This document shows positions 35,657-43,747 of a DNA stretch of 64,000 bases, piece after piece. This DNA is from Cyclobacteriaceae bacterium (GTDB taxonomy: Bacteria; Bacteroidota; Bacteroidia; Cytophagales; Cyclobacteriaceae): the NCBI GenBank assembly GCA_028278225.1, contig JANQEU010000079.1, forward strand, positions 62,001 to 126,000. The letters run 5' to 3'. The translations under genes were made by a program, and so were the position numbers. Numbering within the stretch: position 1 is the first letter of the stretch; every line of letters begins with the position of its first letter. The notes beneath the pieces are model-generated. The model was given only the letters and a program-made list of their open reading frames with translations. It made no database searches and was not told the origin of the DNA.

Positions 35657-37966
35657 TTACTGATAATCAAGTAGTTTCCTGAAAACCGGGTCACGAAAGG
35701 TTCCATTTTCGGTGATCATGCTAAATTCCACTTCACACCTTAGTTCAGGCGTTATCCAGGTAGTCTTCATTTCTTCATGTGCTTCAGCTTCTATAGGCTT
35801 TTGCGAGGTTTGGAGAGGCTCCATTTCACTCTTGAGATGCTTCAGCAGAAAATCATCAAACCCTGTCCCTACCCTTCCGCGATAGATCAGACCATCATCT
35901 GTCTCTTCCGCCAGTTGCAAGGCACCAAAGTAATCCTGGCGATCACTTTCCGTGGAAGTATATCCGATAATGACACAATCCCTTGTATGCTTCACTTTGA
36001 TCTTAAACCAAACATCACTTCGGCGGCCAATGTAATATTTGCCAACCGGATCTTTGGCCATAATTCCCTCTACCCCCAGCTCTTTTGCAGCTTCAAAAAG
36101 TGCTTCGCCGTCCTCTACAACTTCACTGATCCTGTAATAACTGTCCGTCCTGATGGAATCGATCAGCCATGATCTTCTTCGCAACAACGGATCTTTAGTG
36201 AGGTTGCGACCGTCCATATAAAGCGCATCGAACAAGTAAGCATAAGCAGGTGACCTTCTGGTTGCATGCTCCACATCAATGGTTCGCTTGGTCATAAGCC
36301 TTTTGATGACCTTCTTGAAGTCAGCTTTTCCCTCACGATCCAGGCAAACGATCTCTCCATCGAAAACACCATTGTTAATGCGGAAGGTTTTCTGGGGATC
36401 ATTTAACTCCGGAAATTTTTCTGTAATGTCATTCCCGTTTCTACTATAAATGGTTAGCTCACCCTCGTTAAGCAGAAAAATAGCTCTTATGCCATCCCAT
36501 TTTATCTCATACAGAAAGTCTCCTTTAGGAGGTTTTTTCAGGGTCTCCGCCAACATTGGCTTGGTAAATCCTGACAACAAATTATGTTGGGGAGTGTCCA
36601 CCCGTTCCAATAACCACTCTTTATCCTTCATCACATGCATCCTGTACTCCGCATTGATAAGTTTCCCGCTCAACCTGAAATAAAATCCTGTCTTTTTCTC
36701 TTTGGTGATCTCATAGCGCCCGTTGGCATACACCCACATCATTCCTCCGCCATACTCACCTTTGGGGATCTCTCCCTCAAAAGTGAGGTACTTCAGGGGG
36801 TGGTCTTCCGTCTGCACAGCTAATCGTTTTACGCCCGGCAAAGGGGGCATTCCTCTGGGCACAGCCCATGATAAAAGCACCCCGTCTTTTTCCAGTCTCA
36901 GGTCATAGTGAAGATTTGAGGCGTGATGTCTTTGTATTACAAACCGGTTGCCGCTTCCATCGTCCGGAACAGCCTCCGGTTCAGGTGTTTTTCCAAAATC
37001 CCTTTTCTTTTCGTACTCCTCCAATTGCTCAGGTGACTTGCGCTTTCTATTCTCCGGTAGCCTCTTAGCCTCAATGGCTTTTTTATCCGTGTGAAGAGGT
37101 ACAGCCCATGCCCTTATAGATTCCCAGGCGTCTCCTTCCTCCAGCACCAAATCCTGCGTAGTTGTGATGTTCATCTCGTTGGTAGTATTTATTTCGCTGA
37201 GTTTTTCCCAGGTGATTGGTGCAGATGCTGTCCCTCCCTGTCTTCCTCGCAGGCTGTAAGCCGAGATAATTGTCTGGCTCGGCCGGTTCCGGTAGATATC
37301 AATAAGTACCCGTCCTTTTCTTGATTCCTTTTTGATATGCAGTGTGGTATCCGTGTTACGGTCCACGAAAGGACCTATCAGTTTTTTAGCTGTTTGAAAA
37401 GCTTCCTCAAACGTGTAATTCGGCTCAATGGGAGTTACAACATGCAGCCCCTTTCCACCTGTGGTTTTCACAAATGTGTGATAGCCATGCTGCTCGAGAT
37501 GCTCTTTCACCCTAAAGGCAATATCTTTTAGAGCGTTGAATTCATACCCTTCAGGGGGATCCAGATCATAAACAATATAATCCGGCCTGTCCGGATGCGC
37601 GGTGGTACTATGCATCTGATGGATCTCAAGGCAAGCCAGATTTGCAAGCCAGACCAGTACCGCTTCTTCTGTCGCCACTACATACTCCTTTTTCCTGTCG
37701 CCGCCCAGCCTGATATAATCCACCCAGTCCGGCGCCCATTCCGGGCGATTCTTCTGAAAAAACTGTTCACCATATATGCCATCGGGAAACCGGACAAGGG
37801 ATAATGGCCGGCCCTTCAGGTGAGTCAGAATCGTTGGAGCCAGCGCTAGATAATATTGTATAACCTCCGCCTTTACGATACCATCCTCCGGATACAGGGT
37901 CTTATCCAGATTTGAAAGATCCAGCGTCCTCTTCCCCACCTCAACATGAACTTTCTTTTTAGCCAT
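35657..37966 (-). CDS. ligD: Multifunctional ATP-dependent DNA ligase D (Pol-PE-Lig)
   Basis: A 769-residue LigD with three domains in the order polymerase, phosphoesterase, ligase. The primase/polymerase domain (about 1-300) has the catalytic DLDPP motif (Asp134, Asp136) and KTTGGKGLHVV. The 3'-phosphoesterase domain (about 340-455) has FVIQRHHASNLHYDLRLE (342-359). The ligase domain (about 465-769) has the adenylated lysine in EIKWDGIRA (Lys489) and ends in an OB fold. The order matches mycobacterial LigD and differs from the PE-Lig-Pol order of Pseudomonas. It repairs double-strand breaks with Ku. Its start overlaps the DUF72 gene by 8 bp. Confidence 0.96.
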   Translation of the reverse strand: MAKKKVHVEVGKRTLDLSNLDKTLYPEDGIVKAEVIQYYLALAPTILTHLKGRPLSLVRFPDGIYGEQFFQKNRPEWAPDWVDYIRLGGDRKKEYVVATEEAVLVWLANLACLEIHQMHSTTAHPDRPDYIVYDLDPPEGYEFNALKDIAFRVKEHLEQHGYHTFVKTTGGKGLHVVTPIEPNYTFEEAFQTAKKLIGPFVDRNTDTTLHIKKESRKGRVLIDIYRNRPSQTIISAYSLRGRQGGTASAPITWEKLSEINTTNEMNITTTQDLVLEEGDAWESIRAWAVPLHTDKKAIEAKRLPENRKRKSPEQLEEYEKKRDFGKTPEPEAVPDDGSGNRFVIQRHHASNLHYDLRLEKDGVLLSWAVPRGMPPLPGVKRLAVQTEDHPLKYLTFEGEIPKGEYGGGMMWVYANGRYEITKEKKTGFYFRLSGKLINAEYRMHVMKDKEWLLERVDTPQHNLLSGFTKPMLAETLKKPPKGDFLYEIKWDGIRAIFLLNEGELTIYSRNGNDITEKFPELNDPQKTFRINNGVFDGEIVCLDREGKADFKKVIKRLMTKRTIDVEHATRRSPAYAYLFDALYMDGRNLTKDPLLRRRSWLIDSIRTDSYYRISEVVEDGEALFEAAKELGVEGIMAKDPVGKYYIGRRSDVWFKIKVKHTRDCVIIGYTSTESDRQDYFGALQLAEETDDGLIYRGRVGTGFDDFLLKHLKSEMEPLQTSQKPIEAEAHEEMKTTWITPELRCEVEFSMITENGTFRDPVFRKLLDYQ

Positions 37967-38849
37967 CTACAGGTTCCAACGGCGATTTCAATGACAGACC
38001 TACGTTCTCATTGATTTTCTTTATGAAGTAGTCAGCATTCCCGGGTGCGTAGGACTCATCTTCCTGTTTACAGAAAAAATAGAACTCGGAAACACCAAGA
38101 GCTGACCATGATCTGATGCGCTCCGCCCATTCCTCAAGACGTACCCAATTTGTGGGATGATCTTCGTAGGCAGCAAACCGGACAAACACCTTATCGTTTG
38201 TGAGCCTTTGATGAATAATGCTTCGCTTCGTTGCAGTATCGGTGATGACTGCGGTTTTGTTTAGCTCCGACAGCATGTGAAAAGTTTCATCAAAAGCTGG
38301 GCCATCAAACCAGTCCTCATTGCGCAATTCCACAGCCACCGGAAAATCCTTCGGCAGGTGCTCGAGAAAAAGTTTCAACCGGTCAAACCACTTTGAACCG
38401 AAATTCTCCGGCATTTGTAAGAACGTCATACCAAGGTTATCCCCAAAATTCATGCACATCTCCACGAAATAATCGACAAGATCAAATATTTCTTCTTTCA
38501 GTCGCTTGACATGACTTATCCTCCGGTTGAATTTCGGGCAGTATTTAAAATCATTACCTTTTGCTGCCTCCGCCCAGGCCTGCATGTTTGCTTTCTTAAT
38601 ATTGTAAAAGGTGCCGTTGAGTTCGACGCTATTGAATTTTTTGATATACTCGGCCAGATAGTCTTTTTTCCTGGTTTTCTCCGGAAACACGGAGCCCACC
38701 CAACTGTCCTCCGTCCATACGCTGCACCCAACAAACACCCGGGTATCAGCCGTGGATCTTAAGTTCAGTTTGCCATTATCGGCATGGTCTGGCGGAAGTG
38801 ACAGATCCAATCCGCCAAGCTCATTGAGATCAGGAGTTCCAAATTTCAT
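37959..38849 (-). CDS. DUF72 (YecE-like) TIM-barrel protein
   Basis: A 296-residue DUF72 protein. Typical segments include VFVGCSVWTEDSWVG (about 38-52), FNSVELNGTFYNI (about 71-83), KFNRRISHVKRL (about 105-116) and VAVELRNEDWF (about 171-181). The DUF72 fold is a TIM barrel related to endonuclease IV/xylose isomerase-like proteins, but no activity is firmly established. The stop codon overlaps the ligD start by 8 bp, so it is the first gene of the end-joining operon. This adjacency makes a DNA-end-processing role worth considering, although that is inference. Confidence 0.9.
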   Translation of the reverse strand: MKFGTPDLNELGGLDLSLPPDHADNGKLNLRSTADTRVFVGCSVWTEDSWVGSVFPEKTRKKDYLAEYIKKFNSVELNGTFYNIKKANMQAWAEAAKGNDFKYCPKFNRRISHVKRLKEEIFDLVDYFVEMCMNFGDNLGMTFLQMPENFGSKWFDRLKLFLEHLPKDFPVAVELRNEDWFDGPAFDETFHMLSELNKTAVITDTATKRSIIHQRLTNDKVFVRFAAYEDHPTNWVRLEEWAERIRSWSALGVSEFYFFCKQEDESYAPGNADYFIKKINENVGLSLKSPLEPVDG

Positions 38850-38895
38850 GTATAAGCAGTTTAATCGGAGATTAAGATACTTAAATCAAAAAACT

Positions 38896-39522
38896 TTAGG
38901 AACTCAAACCATTTAAATGAGATGTGATATTGTACTTGTCGATCCGAAACCTCGACCCAGTATATGTTAACTCATACAATCCGAGGTTTTGGTGATCAAA
39001 GTAGTCTTGATACCTCAGGTGATATCCAAGCATCCATGTGAGCATGATTCGCATGGCTCGTCCGTGCATGCAAATGAGGACTCTTTTTTCATCTTTTTTG
39101 GAAATGATATAATCAATGACCGGCTTCTGCCGGGCCATGACGTCATCGGGAGATTCTCCTCCACCGATTCCAACATCAGTATTTCCATTGTTCCATTCCT
39201 TGATGGTTTCCTCATACAAATAGGCGGACTCGGTCGAAAATGCCTTTCCTTCCTGAGATCCCCAGCTTATCTCGTTCAGGCCGGAAAATATTTCACAGGG
39301 TATGCTTTTGTCCAGAAAGCGCTGAACTGACTGATGTGTCCGTTTTAATTCGGAAACGTAAACCTTATCGAACGGAATATCTCCGTAGGCCTTAAAAAAT
39401 GCATCCGCCTGCTGCCGGCCTGTTTCATTCAGGGGAGCGTCAATTCCGCTTCCCTGCACCATGCCGTTTTTGTTGTAGTCTGTCTGTCCGTGGCGAATAA
39501 TGAAAAGTTTCTTGCTATTCAA
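38896..39522 (-). CDS. Histidine phosphatase superfamily (phosphoglycerate-mutase-like) protein
   Basis: A 208-residue protein from the TTG at 39522; a longer frame to 39561 has no ATG and runs into the opposing promoter. The phosphohistidine motif RHGQTDYN is near residue 10-17 and the second catalytic histidine lies in LICMHGRAMRIML (about 148-160). A third conserved segment ELKRTHQS (about 57-64) also fits. Substrates range from sugar phosphates to cofactor intermediates; none can be assigned. It is divergent from the menaquinone operon, with only 38 bp between the chosen starts. Confidence 0.85.
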   Translation of the reverse strand: MNSKKLFIIRHGQTDYNKNGMVQGSGIDAPLNETGRQQADAFFKAYGDIPFDKVYVSELKRTHQSVQRFLDKSIPCEIFSGLNEISWGSQEGKAFSTESAYLYEETIKEWNNGNTDVGIGGGESPDDVMARQKPVIDYIISKKDEKRVLICMHGRAMRIMLTWMLGYHLRYQDYFDHQNLGLYELTYTGSRFRIDKYNITSHLNGLSS

Positions 39523-39531
39523 AAGCCAATG

Positions 39532-39539
39532 TATATTTG
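39532..39539 (+). promoter_or_regulatory. -7 promoter element of the menaquinone operon
   Basis: TATATTTG matches TAnnTTTG exactly; TTTCTTG at 39508-39514 could serve as the -33 region. A transcript starting near 39546 leaves a leader of about 15 nt before the ATG at 39561, which argues against the TTG at 39537 as the start. Confidence 0.5.
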
Positions 39540-39560
39540 TCCGCGAAGCTAACTCATTCA

Positions 39561-39983
39561 ATGTTTTCCCCGGATATAAAAGTCGAACAACTTAACTCAT
39601 TCAGTGAAGGATGCATGGTAGAACACCTGGGAATAGAAATTACCGACATAAAGGAGGATCATATCATTGCCAGGATGCCGGTTGACCATCGAACAAAGCA
39701 ACCGTTGGGACTTTTACATGGTGGAGCATCCGTGGCACTTGCCGAATCCCTGGGAAGTGTCGCGTCAAGTCTGCTGGTGGATCTGAGTAAGGAGTATCCC
39801 GTGGGAATAGAGATCAATGCCAACCATATCAAGTCCGCCAGCTCAGGCTATGTTACTGGCATATGCAGGCCTATTCATGTGGGAAGGGGCACGCATGTCT
39901 GGGAGATCCGGATAACCAATGAAAAGGATCAGCTGATCGCTGTTAGCAGGCTTACCGTTGCCGTTTTAAAGAAAAAGGATTGA
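39561..39983 (+). CDS. menI: Hotdog-fold thioesterase, probably DHNA-CoA hydrolase
   Basis: A 140-residue PaaI/YdiI-type hotdog thioesterase from the ATG at 39561. The characteristic LGLLHGGASVALAESLGS (about 48-65) carries the HGG segment and the catalytic acidic residue of the family. As the first gene of a menaquinone cluster it most likely hydrolyses 1,4-dihydroxy-2-naphthoyl-CoA to DHNA after MenB. Family members also act on other acyl-CoAs, so the symbol rests on context. The stop codon overlaps the menF start as TTGA. Confidence 0.8.
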   Translation: MFSPDIKVEQLNSFSEGCMVEHLGIEITDIKEDHIIARMPVDHRTKQPLGLLHGGASVALAESLGSVASSLLVDLSKEYPVGIEINANHIKSASSGYVTGICRPIHVGRGTHVWEIRITNEKDQLIAVSRLTVAVLKKKD

Positions 39984-41164
39984 AAATCTCAACAAAAAGC
40001 ATATTATCCAAATTAACGGATGCTCATCCCTTCGAAATATTTGAGAAGGTAATTGGCCATTCCTATTCAATGGCCATATGGAGGCTCCCAAATACTACTG
40101 TGAAAACAGGGGTCACGGATCTCAGGCCGGACCTGGTAACCACAAACAGGGAATTGGAAATGTACAATCCAGGTTTTGTACTTAATCCTTTCGACAACCA
40201 TCACCCCTGTGCACCGGATCTTATAAAAGCCGATCTCAAATTCGAGTGGAGTGATGACCGGTCCCCGGAATTGCATCTGGACCCTACCATTCCAAATGGT
40301 GATCTTGAAAGGTTCGCGCAGCATCTGGTAGAACCGCCGTTCTCCCCGGTGAGAGATCCATTGCCCGCAAGTCCTGATTACCGGAAAAGTGTCTCGGAAG
40401 CTGTCACGTCCATAACTGGGAAACAATTTGACAAAGTAGTGATATCCAGATGTGACGACATCAGGCTTCCGGAGGGATTTAACCCGGTGGATACGTTTAA
40501 CAAGGCCTGTGATTCCTACCCTAACGCTTTTGTCTACCTGCTTTATTCCCCCGAGCATGGGGTGTGGCTTGGCGCAACACCGGAAACCTTTCTCTCATTA
40601 AGAGACCGGCGATACTTCGAGACCATGTCTCTTGCAGGCACCCAGAAGCTTGAGCCTGATCAAACCTTAAGCACTGTGGCATGGACACAGAAAGAGATCG
40701 AGGAACAGGCGATGGTGAGCCGTTATATTATCGACTGTTTTAAAAAGATAAGGTTGAGGGAGTTTACTGAAGCAGGCCCCAAAACGGTCAAGGCAGGTAA
40801 CCTTGCACACCTAAAGACTGAGTACAGGGTGGACATGGAAGAAGTGAATATGAATCGCCTGGGTTCAATAATGATGGACCTGCTCCATCCTACATCAGCC
40901 GTCTGTGGGATGCCGCTACGTTCAGCCCTGGAATTCATTAAATCCCATGAATCCTATGACCGGGAACTGTACGCAGGCTTTCTGGGCCCTGTCAATATTG
41001 AAAACAATACACATCTTTTTGTTAACCTCAGATGTATGAAGATCATAAATGGAACAGGAAGGTTCTTTGCGGGGGCGGGAATAACCGAAGATTCAGACCC
41101 GGAGATGGAATTCATCGAAACAGAGATGAAAATGCAAACATTGAAACGGCTGATCTTTGAATAA
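39980..41164 (+). CDS. menF: Isochorismate synthase
   Basis: A 394-residue chorismate-utilising enzyme. It starts with TTG overlapping the previous stop; the next in-frame ATG (MAIWRLP, about residue 31) would truncate the N-terminal part. The C-terminal catalytic domain shows the family motifs: LGATPETFLSL (about 197-207), MSLAGTQKLE (about 217-226), HLKTEYRVDM (about 276-285), HPTSAVCGMPL (about 301-311), YAGFLGPVN (about 330-338) and FAGAGITEDSDPEMEF (about 362-377). It converts chorismate to isochorismate, the first step of menaquinone synthesis. The neighbours menD and menB make MenF more likely than a salicylate or enterobactin homologue. Confidence 0.93.
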   Translation: MKISTKSILSKLTDAHPFEIFEKVIGHSYSMAIWRLPNTTVKTGVTDLRPDLVTTNRELEMYNPGFVLNPFDNHHPCAPDLIKADLKFEWSDDRSPELHLDPTIPNGDLERFAQHLVEPPFSPVRDPLPASPDYRKSVSEAVTSITGKQFDKVVISRCDDIRLPEGFNPVDTFNKACDSYPNAFVYLLYSPEHGVWLGATPETFLSLRDRRYFETMSLAGTQKLEPDQTLSTVAWTQKEIEEQAMVSRYIIDCFKKIRLREFTEAGPKTVKAGNLAHLKTEYRVDMEEVNMNRLGSIMMDLLHPTSAVCGMPLRSALEFIKSHESYDRELYAGFLGPVNIENNTHLFVNLRCMKIINGTGRFFAGAGITEDSDPEMEFIETEMKMQTLKRLIFE

Positions 41165-42843
41165 TGCACCAGGCAGTTTTCGATACCTCAGAAATTTGTG
41201 CGCAATTGGGGGTACAATATGCGGTCTTCTCCCCGGGATCAAGAAATGCACCTCTTTCTATCAGTTTCAACCGAAACAGCAAAATAAAGAAGTTTATTTT
41301 CCTTGATGAGCGTTCTGCCGGTTTCATCGGCCTGGGTATAGCGCAACAAACAAAAACGCCTGTTGTGCTTTGCTGTACGTCCGGTACTGCCCTTTTGAAC
41401 TACGGCCCTGCCATAGCCGAGGCTTTTTACCAGAATATCCCATTGATCATATTTTCAGCCGACCGCCCCCCGGAATGGATTGATCAGTGGGACGGCCAGA
41501 CGATTAGACAGCAGAATGTTTTTGACAATCACATCAAGGGATTTTATCAGCTTCCTGTTGATTTGGAGCATAAGGATGCGCAATGGGAATATCACAGGAA
41601 ACTAAATGAAGCGATAAATCTGGCCTCAACCGGGCCAAAGGGACCGGTTCATATTAATGTCCCGTTCAGGGAACCATTTTATCCACCAAAGGGGGAAAAA
41701 TATCACTTTACAAAAGATCTTAATTTAAACATCACTGTAAAGGGTGATGGAATATTAACCGAAGATCAGCAAGATCGATTGCTGAAAGAGTGGAACGCCT
41801 TTGGTAGCAAAGCAATCATCCTGGGTCATGGCAACCTGCACAAAAGGGGGGCAAAGCTCCTGGAAGTGATCTCGTCAGAGCAGAATATTCCGGTCATTGC
41901 CGATGTAATTTCTAATGGTCATTCAATCAAAAACGCAATCCGCCATCAGGATCTCTTTTTACAGCGCAGGAAAAACCGGGAGAATCTCAGACCCAATTTC
42001 ATTCTTACACTTGGGAAGTCCGTTATTGCCAAGAACCTGAAGCTCTTTCTGAGGGAAAAACCTCCAATGCACTGGCATTTGGACAATAACGCTGTTACTT
42101 CAGATCCATTTCAATCGCTTCCCCGGTGCATTTGTGCTGATCCGGTAAAAGTACTGGAGCTGCTTTCAAAAGGTCAGAAACAAGATGAGACATTTGAAAA
42201 AAGCTGGAAATCGGCTGATCGTTCTGTCTCGGAAATACTTAAGACAACCGGGGAATTACCTTATTCGGAGCCGGTGGCTTTCCAGGAAGTCATGAAAAAA
42301 ATACCTGCCGGGACAGATATTCATCTCGCCAATAGTATGCCTGTGCGGTGGGCAAATTTCTTTGGAGTGAAAAGCTCTGATATCAGGATCTATGCAAACC
42401 GTGGGACAAGCGGAATAGATGGGACCAATGGCACGACAGTTGGCCACGCTTTGATCACCAACAGAAGGGTGGTGCTACTCACCGGGGACCTCGGTCTCCT
42501 CTATGACAGAAACGCTTTCCTGCACGCCTATGATGTAAGCAACCTGACGATTGTGGTATTCAATAACTTTGGAGGAGGGATATTCGACCTGATTCCCGGT
42601 CCTTCTGATCTTCCCCGCCAGGAGCGGGAAGATCATTTTGTCACACCTCATGGAAAAGATTTCAAATCGCTGGCTCAGGAAGCCGGATTTTCCTACATCA
42701 AGGCCAACGATGAGGTGACACTGGACCTGGCGCTGAGCAGTGTATTTGAAGCAGGAACTAAACCAAAACTGCTTGAAATCCAAAGTGATCCCAAAATGAA
42801 CAAAAGTGTGTATTTTGAACTAAAACGCCTTGTCAATGAGTAA
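41164..42843 (+). CDS. menD: SEPHCHC synthase (2-succinyl-5-enolpyruvyl-6-hydroxy-3-cyclohexene-1-carboxylate synthase)
   Basis: A 559-residue thiamine-diphosphate enzyme. The N-terminal pyrimidine-binding domain has VFSPGSRNAPLSISF (about 20-34) and an LDERSAGFIGLGIA segment (about 46-59). The C-terminal PP-binding domain has NRGTSGIDGTNGTTVG (about 412-427), a TGDLGLLYDRNAF segment (about 440-452) and NNFGGGIFDLIPG (about 467-479). It joins 2-oxoglutarate to isochorismate with loss of CO2. The ATG overlaps the menF stop by one base, and the gene overlaps menB by 8 bp, so these genes form a tight operon. Confidence 0.95.
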   Translation: MHQAVFDTSEICAQLGVQYAVFSPGSRNAPLSISFNRNSKIKKFIFLDERSAGFIGLGIAQQTKTPVVLCCTSGTALLNYGPAIAEAFYQNIPLIIFSADRPPEWIDQWDGQTIRQQNVFDNHIKGFYQLPVDLEHKDAQWEYHRKLNEAINLASTGPKGPVHINVPFREPFYPPKGEKYHFTKDLNLNITVKGDGILTEDQQDRLLKEWNAFGSKAIILGHGNLHKRGAKLLEVISSEQNIPVIADVISNGHSIKNAIRHQDLFLQRRKNRENLRPNFILTLGKSVIAKNLKLFLREKPPMHWHLDNNAVTSDPFQSLPRCICADPVKVLELLSKGQKQDETFEKSWKSADRSVSEILKTTGELPYSEPVAFQEVMKKIPAGTDIHLANSMPVRWANFFGVKSSDIRIYANRGTSGIDGTNGTTVGHALITNRRVVLLTGDLGLLYDRNAFLHAYDVSNLTIVVFNNFGGGIFDLIPGPSDLPRQEREDHFVTPHGKDFKSLAQEAGFSYIKANDEVTLDLALSSVFEAGTKPKLLEIQSDPKMNKSVYFELKRLVNE

Positions 42844-43678
42844 TATCAACTGGAAAACCGTCAAAGAATACGAAGACATTACCTATAAGAAATCCAAAGG
42901 AGTGGCAAGGATCGCTTTCAACAGGCCTGAGGTTCGAAATGCATTTCGGCCAAAAACGGTTGCTGAACTTTTTGAGGCGCTGCTGGATGCACGTGAAGAT
43001 ACTACTATAGGTGTTGTCCTGCTTTCAGCCGAAGGCCCCTCTCCAAAAGATGGCGTCTACTCGTTTTGCAGTGGAGGAGATCAACGTTCGCGCGGCGAAC
43101 AGGGTTATGTGGATGATGATGGTATGCCGAGGCTAAACATCCTGGAGGTGCAGCGTCTTATCCGTTTTATGCCCAAAGTAGTGATTGCTGTGGTTCCGGG
43201 ATGGGCAGTTGGCGGAGGACATAGCCTCCACACAGTTTGTGACTTAACGCTTGCCAGTAAGGAACACGCGATCTTCAAACAGACAGATGCCGATGTCACC
43301 AGCTTCGATGGTGGTTACGGGTCTGCCTACCTCGCCAAAATGGTCGGCCAGAAAAAGGCACGCGAGATCTTCTTTCTGGGAAGAAACTATTCCGCTCAGG
43401 AGGCTTATGAGATGGGAATGGTAAACGAAGTGGTTCCTCACGACAATTTGGAAGAAACAGCCTATGAGTGGGCTCAGGAAATACTCGAAAAATCCCCGAC
43501 GTCCATAAAGATGCTAAAATTCGCCTTTAATTTAACGGATGATGGAATGGTCGGGCAGCAGGTTTTTGCGGGAGAAGCAACGCGTCTTGCTTACATGACG
43601 GATGAAGCCAAAGAAGGCAGAAATGCTTTCCTGGAGAAAAGAAAACCCGATTTCAAGAATATTAAATGGATTCCATGA
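42836..43678 (+). CDS. menB: 1,4-dihydroxy-2-naphthoyl-CoA synthase
   Basis: A 280-residue crotonase-family enzyme from the ATG at 42836; an in-frame TTG at 42830 is also possible. FNRPEVRNAFRPKTV (about 25-39) and FCSGGDQRSRG (about 77-87) bind the CoA ester. VPGWAVGGGHSLH and DADVTSFDGGYGSAYLAK (about 119-166) are diagnostic for MenB rather than enoyl-CoA hydratase. It closes the second ring of the naphthoquinone. It is the last gene of this operon arm; the next step gene, menE, is 6 kb away on the same strand beyond an inverted module. Confidence 0.95.
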   Translation: MSNINWKTVKEYEDITYKKSKGVARIAFNRPEVRNAFRPKTVAELFEALLDAREDTTIGVVLLSAEGPSPKDGVYSFCSGGDQRSRGEQGYVDDDGMPRLNILEVQRLIRFMPKVVIAVVPGWAVGGGHSLHTVCDLTLASKEHAIFKQTDADVTSFDGGYGSAYLAKMVGQKKAREIFFLGRNYSAQEAYEMGMVNEVVPHDNLEETAYEWAQEILEKSPTSIKMLKFAFNLTDDGMVGQQVFAGEATRLAYMTDEAKEGRNAFLEKRKPDFKNIKWIP

Positions 43679-43747
43679 GAGAGGAACAGGTTAAAGTTCC
43701 AGGTGAATGTGGAGAGCTCAATAATTCGATTCAATCACTAAAACTCT

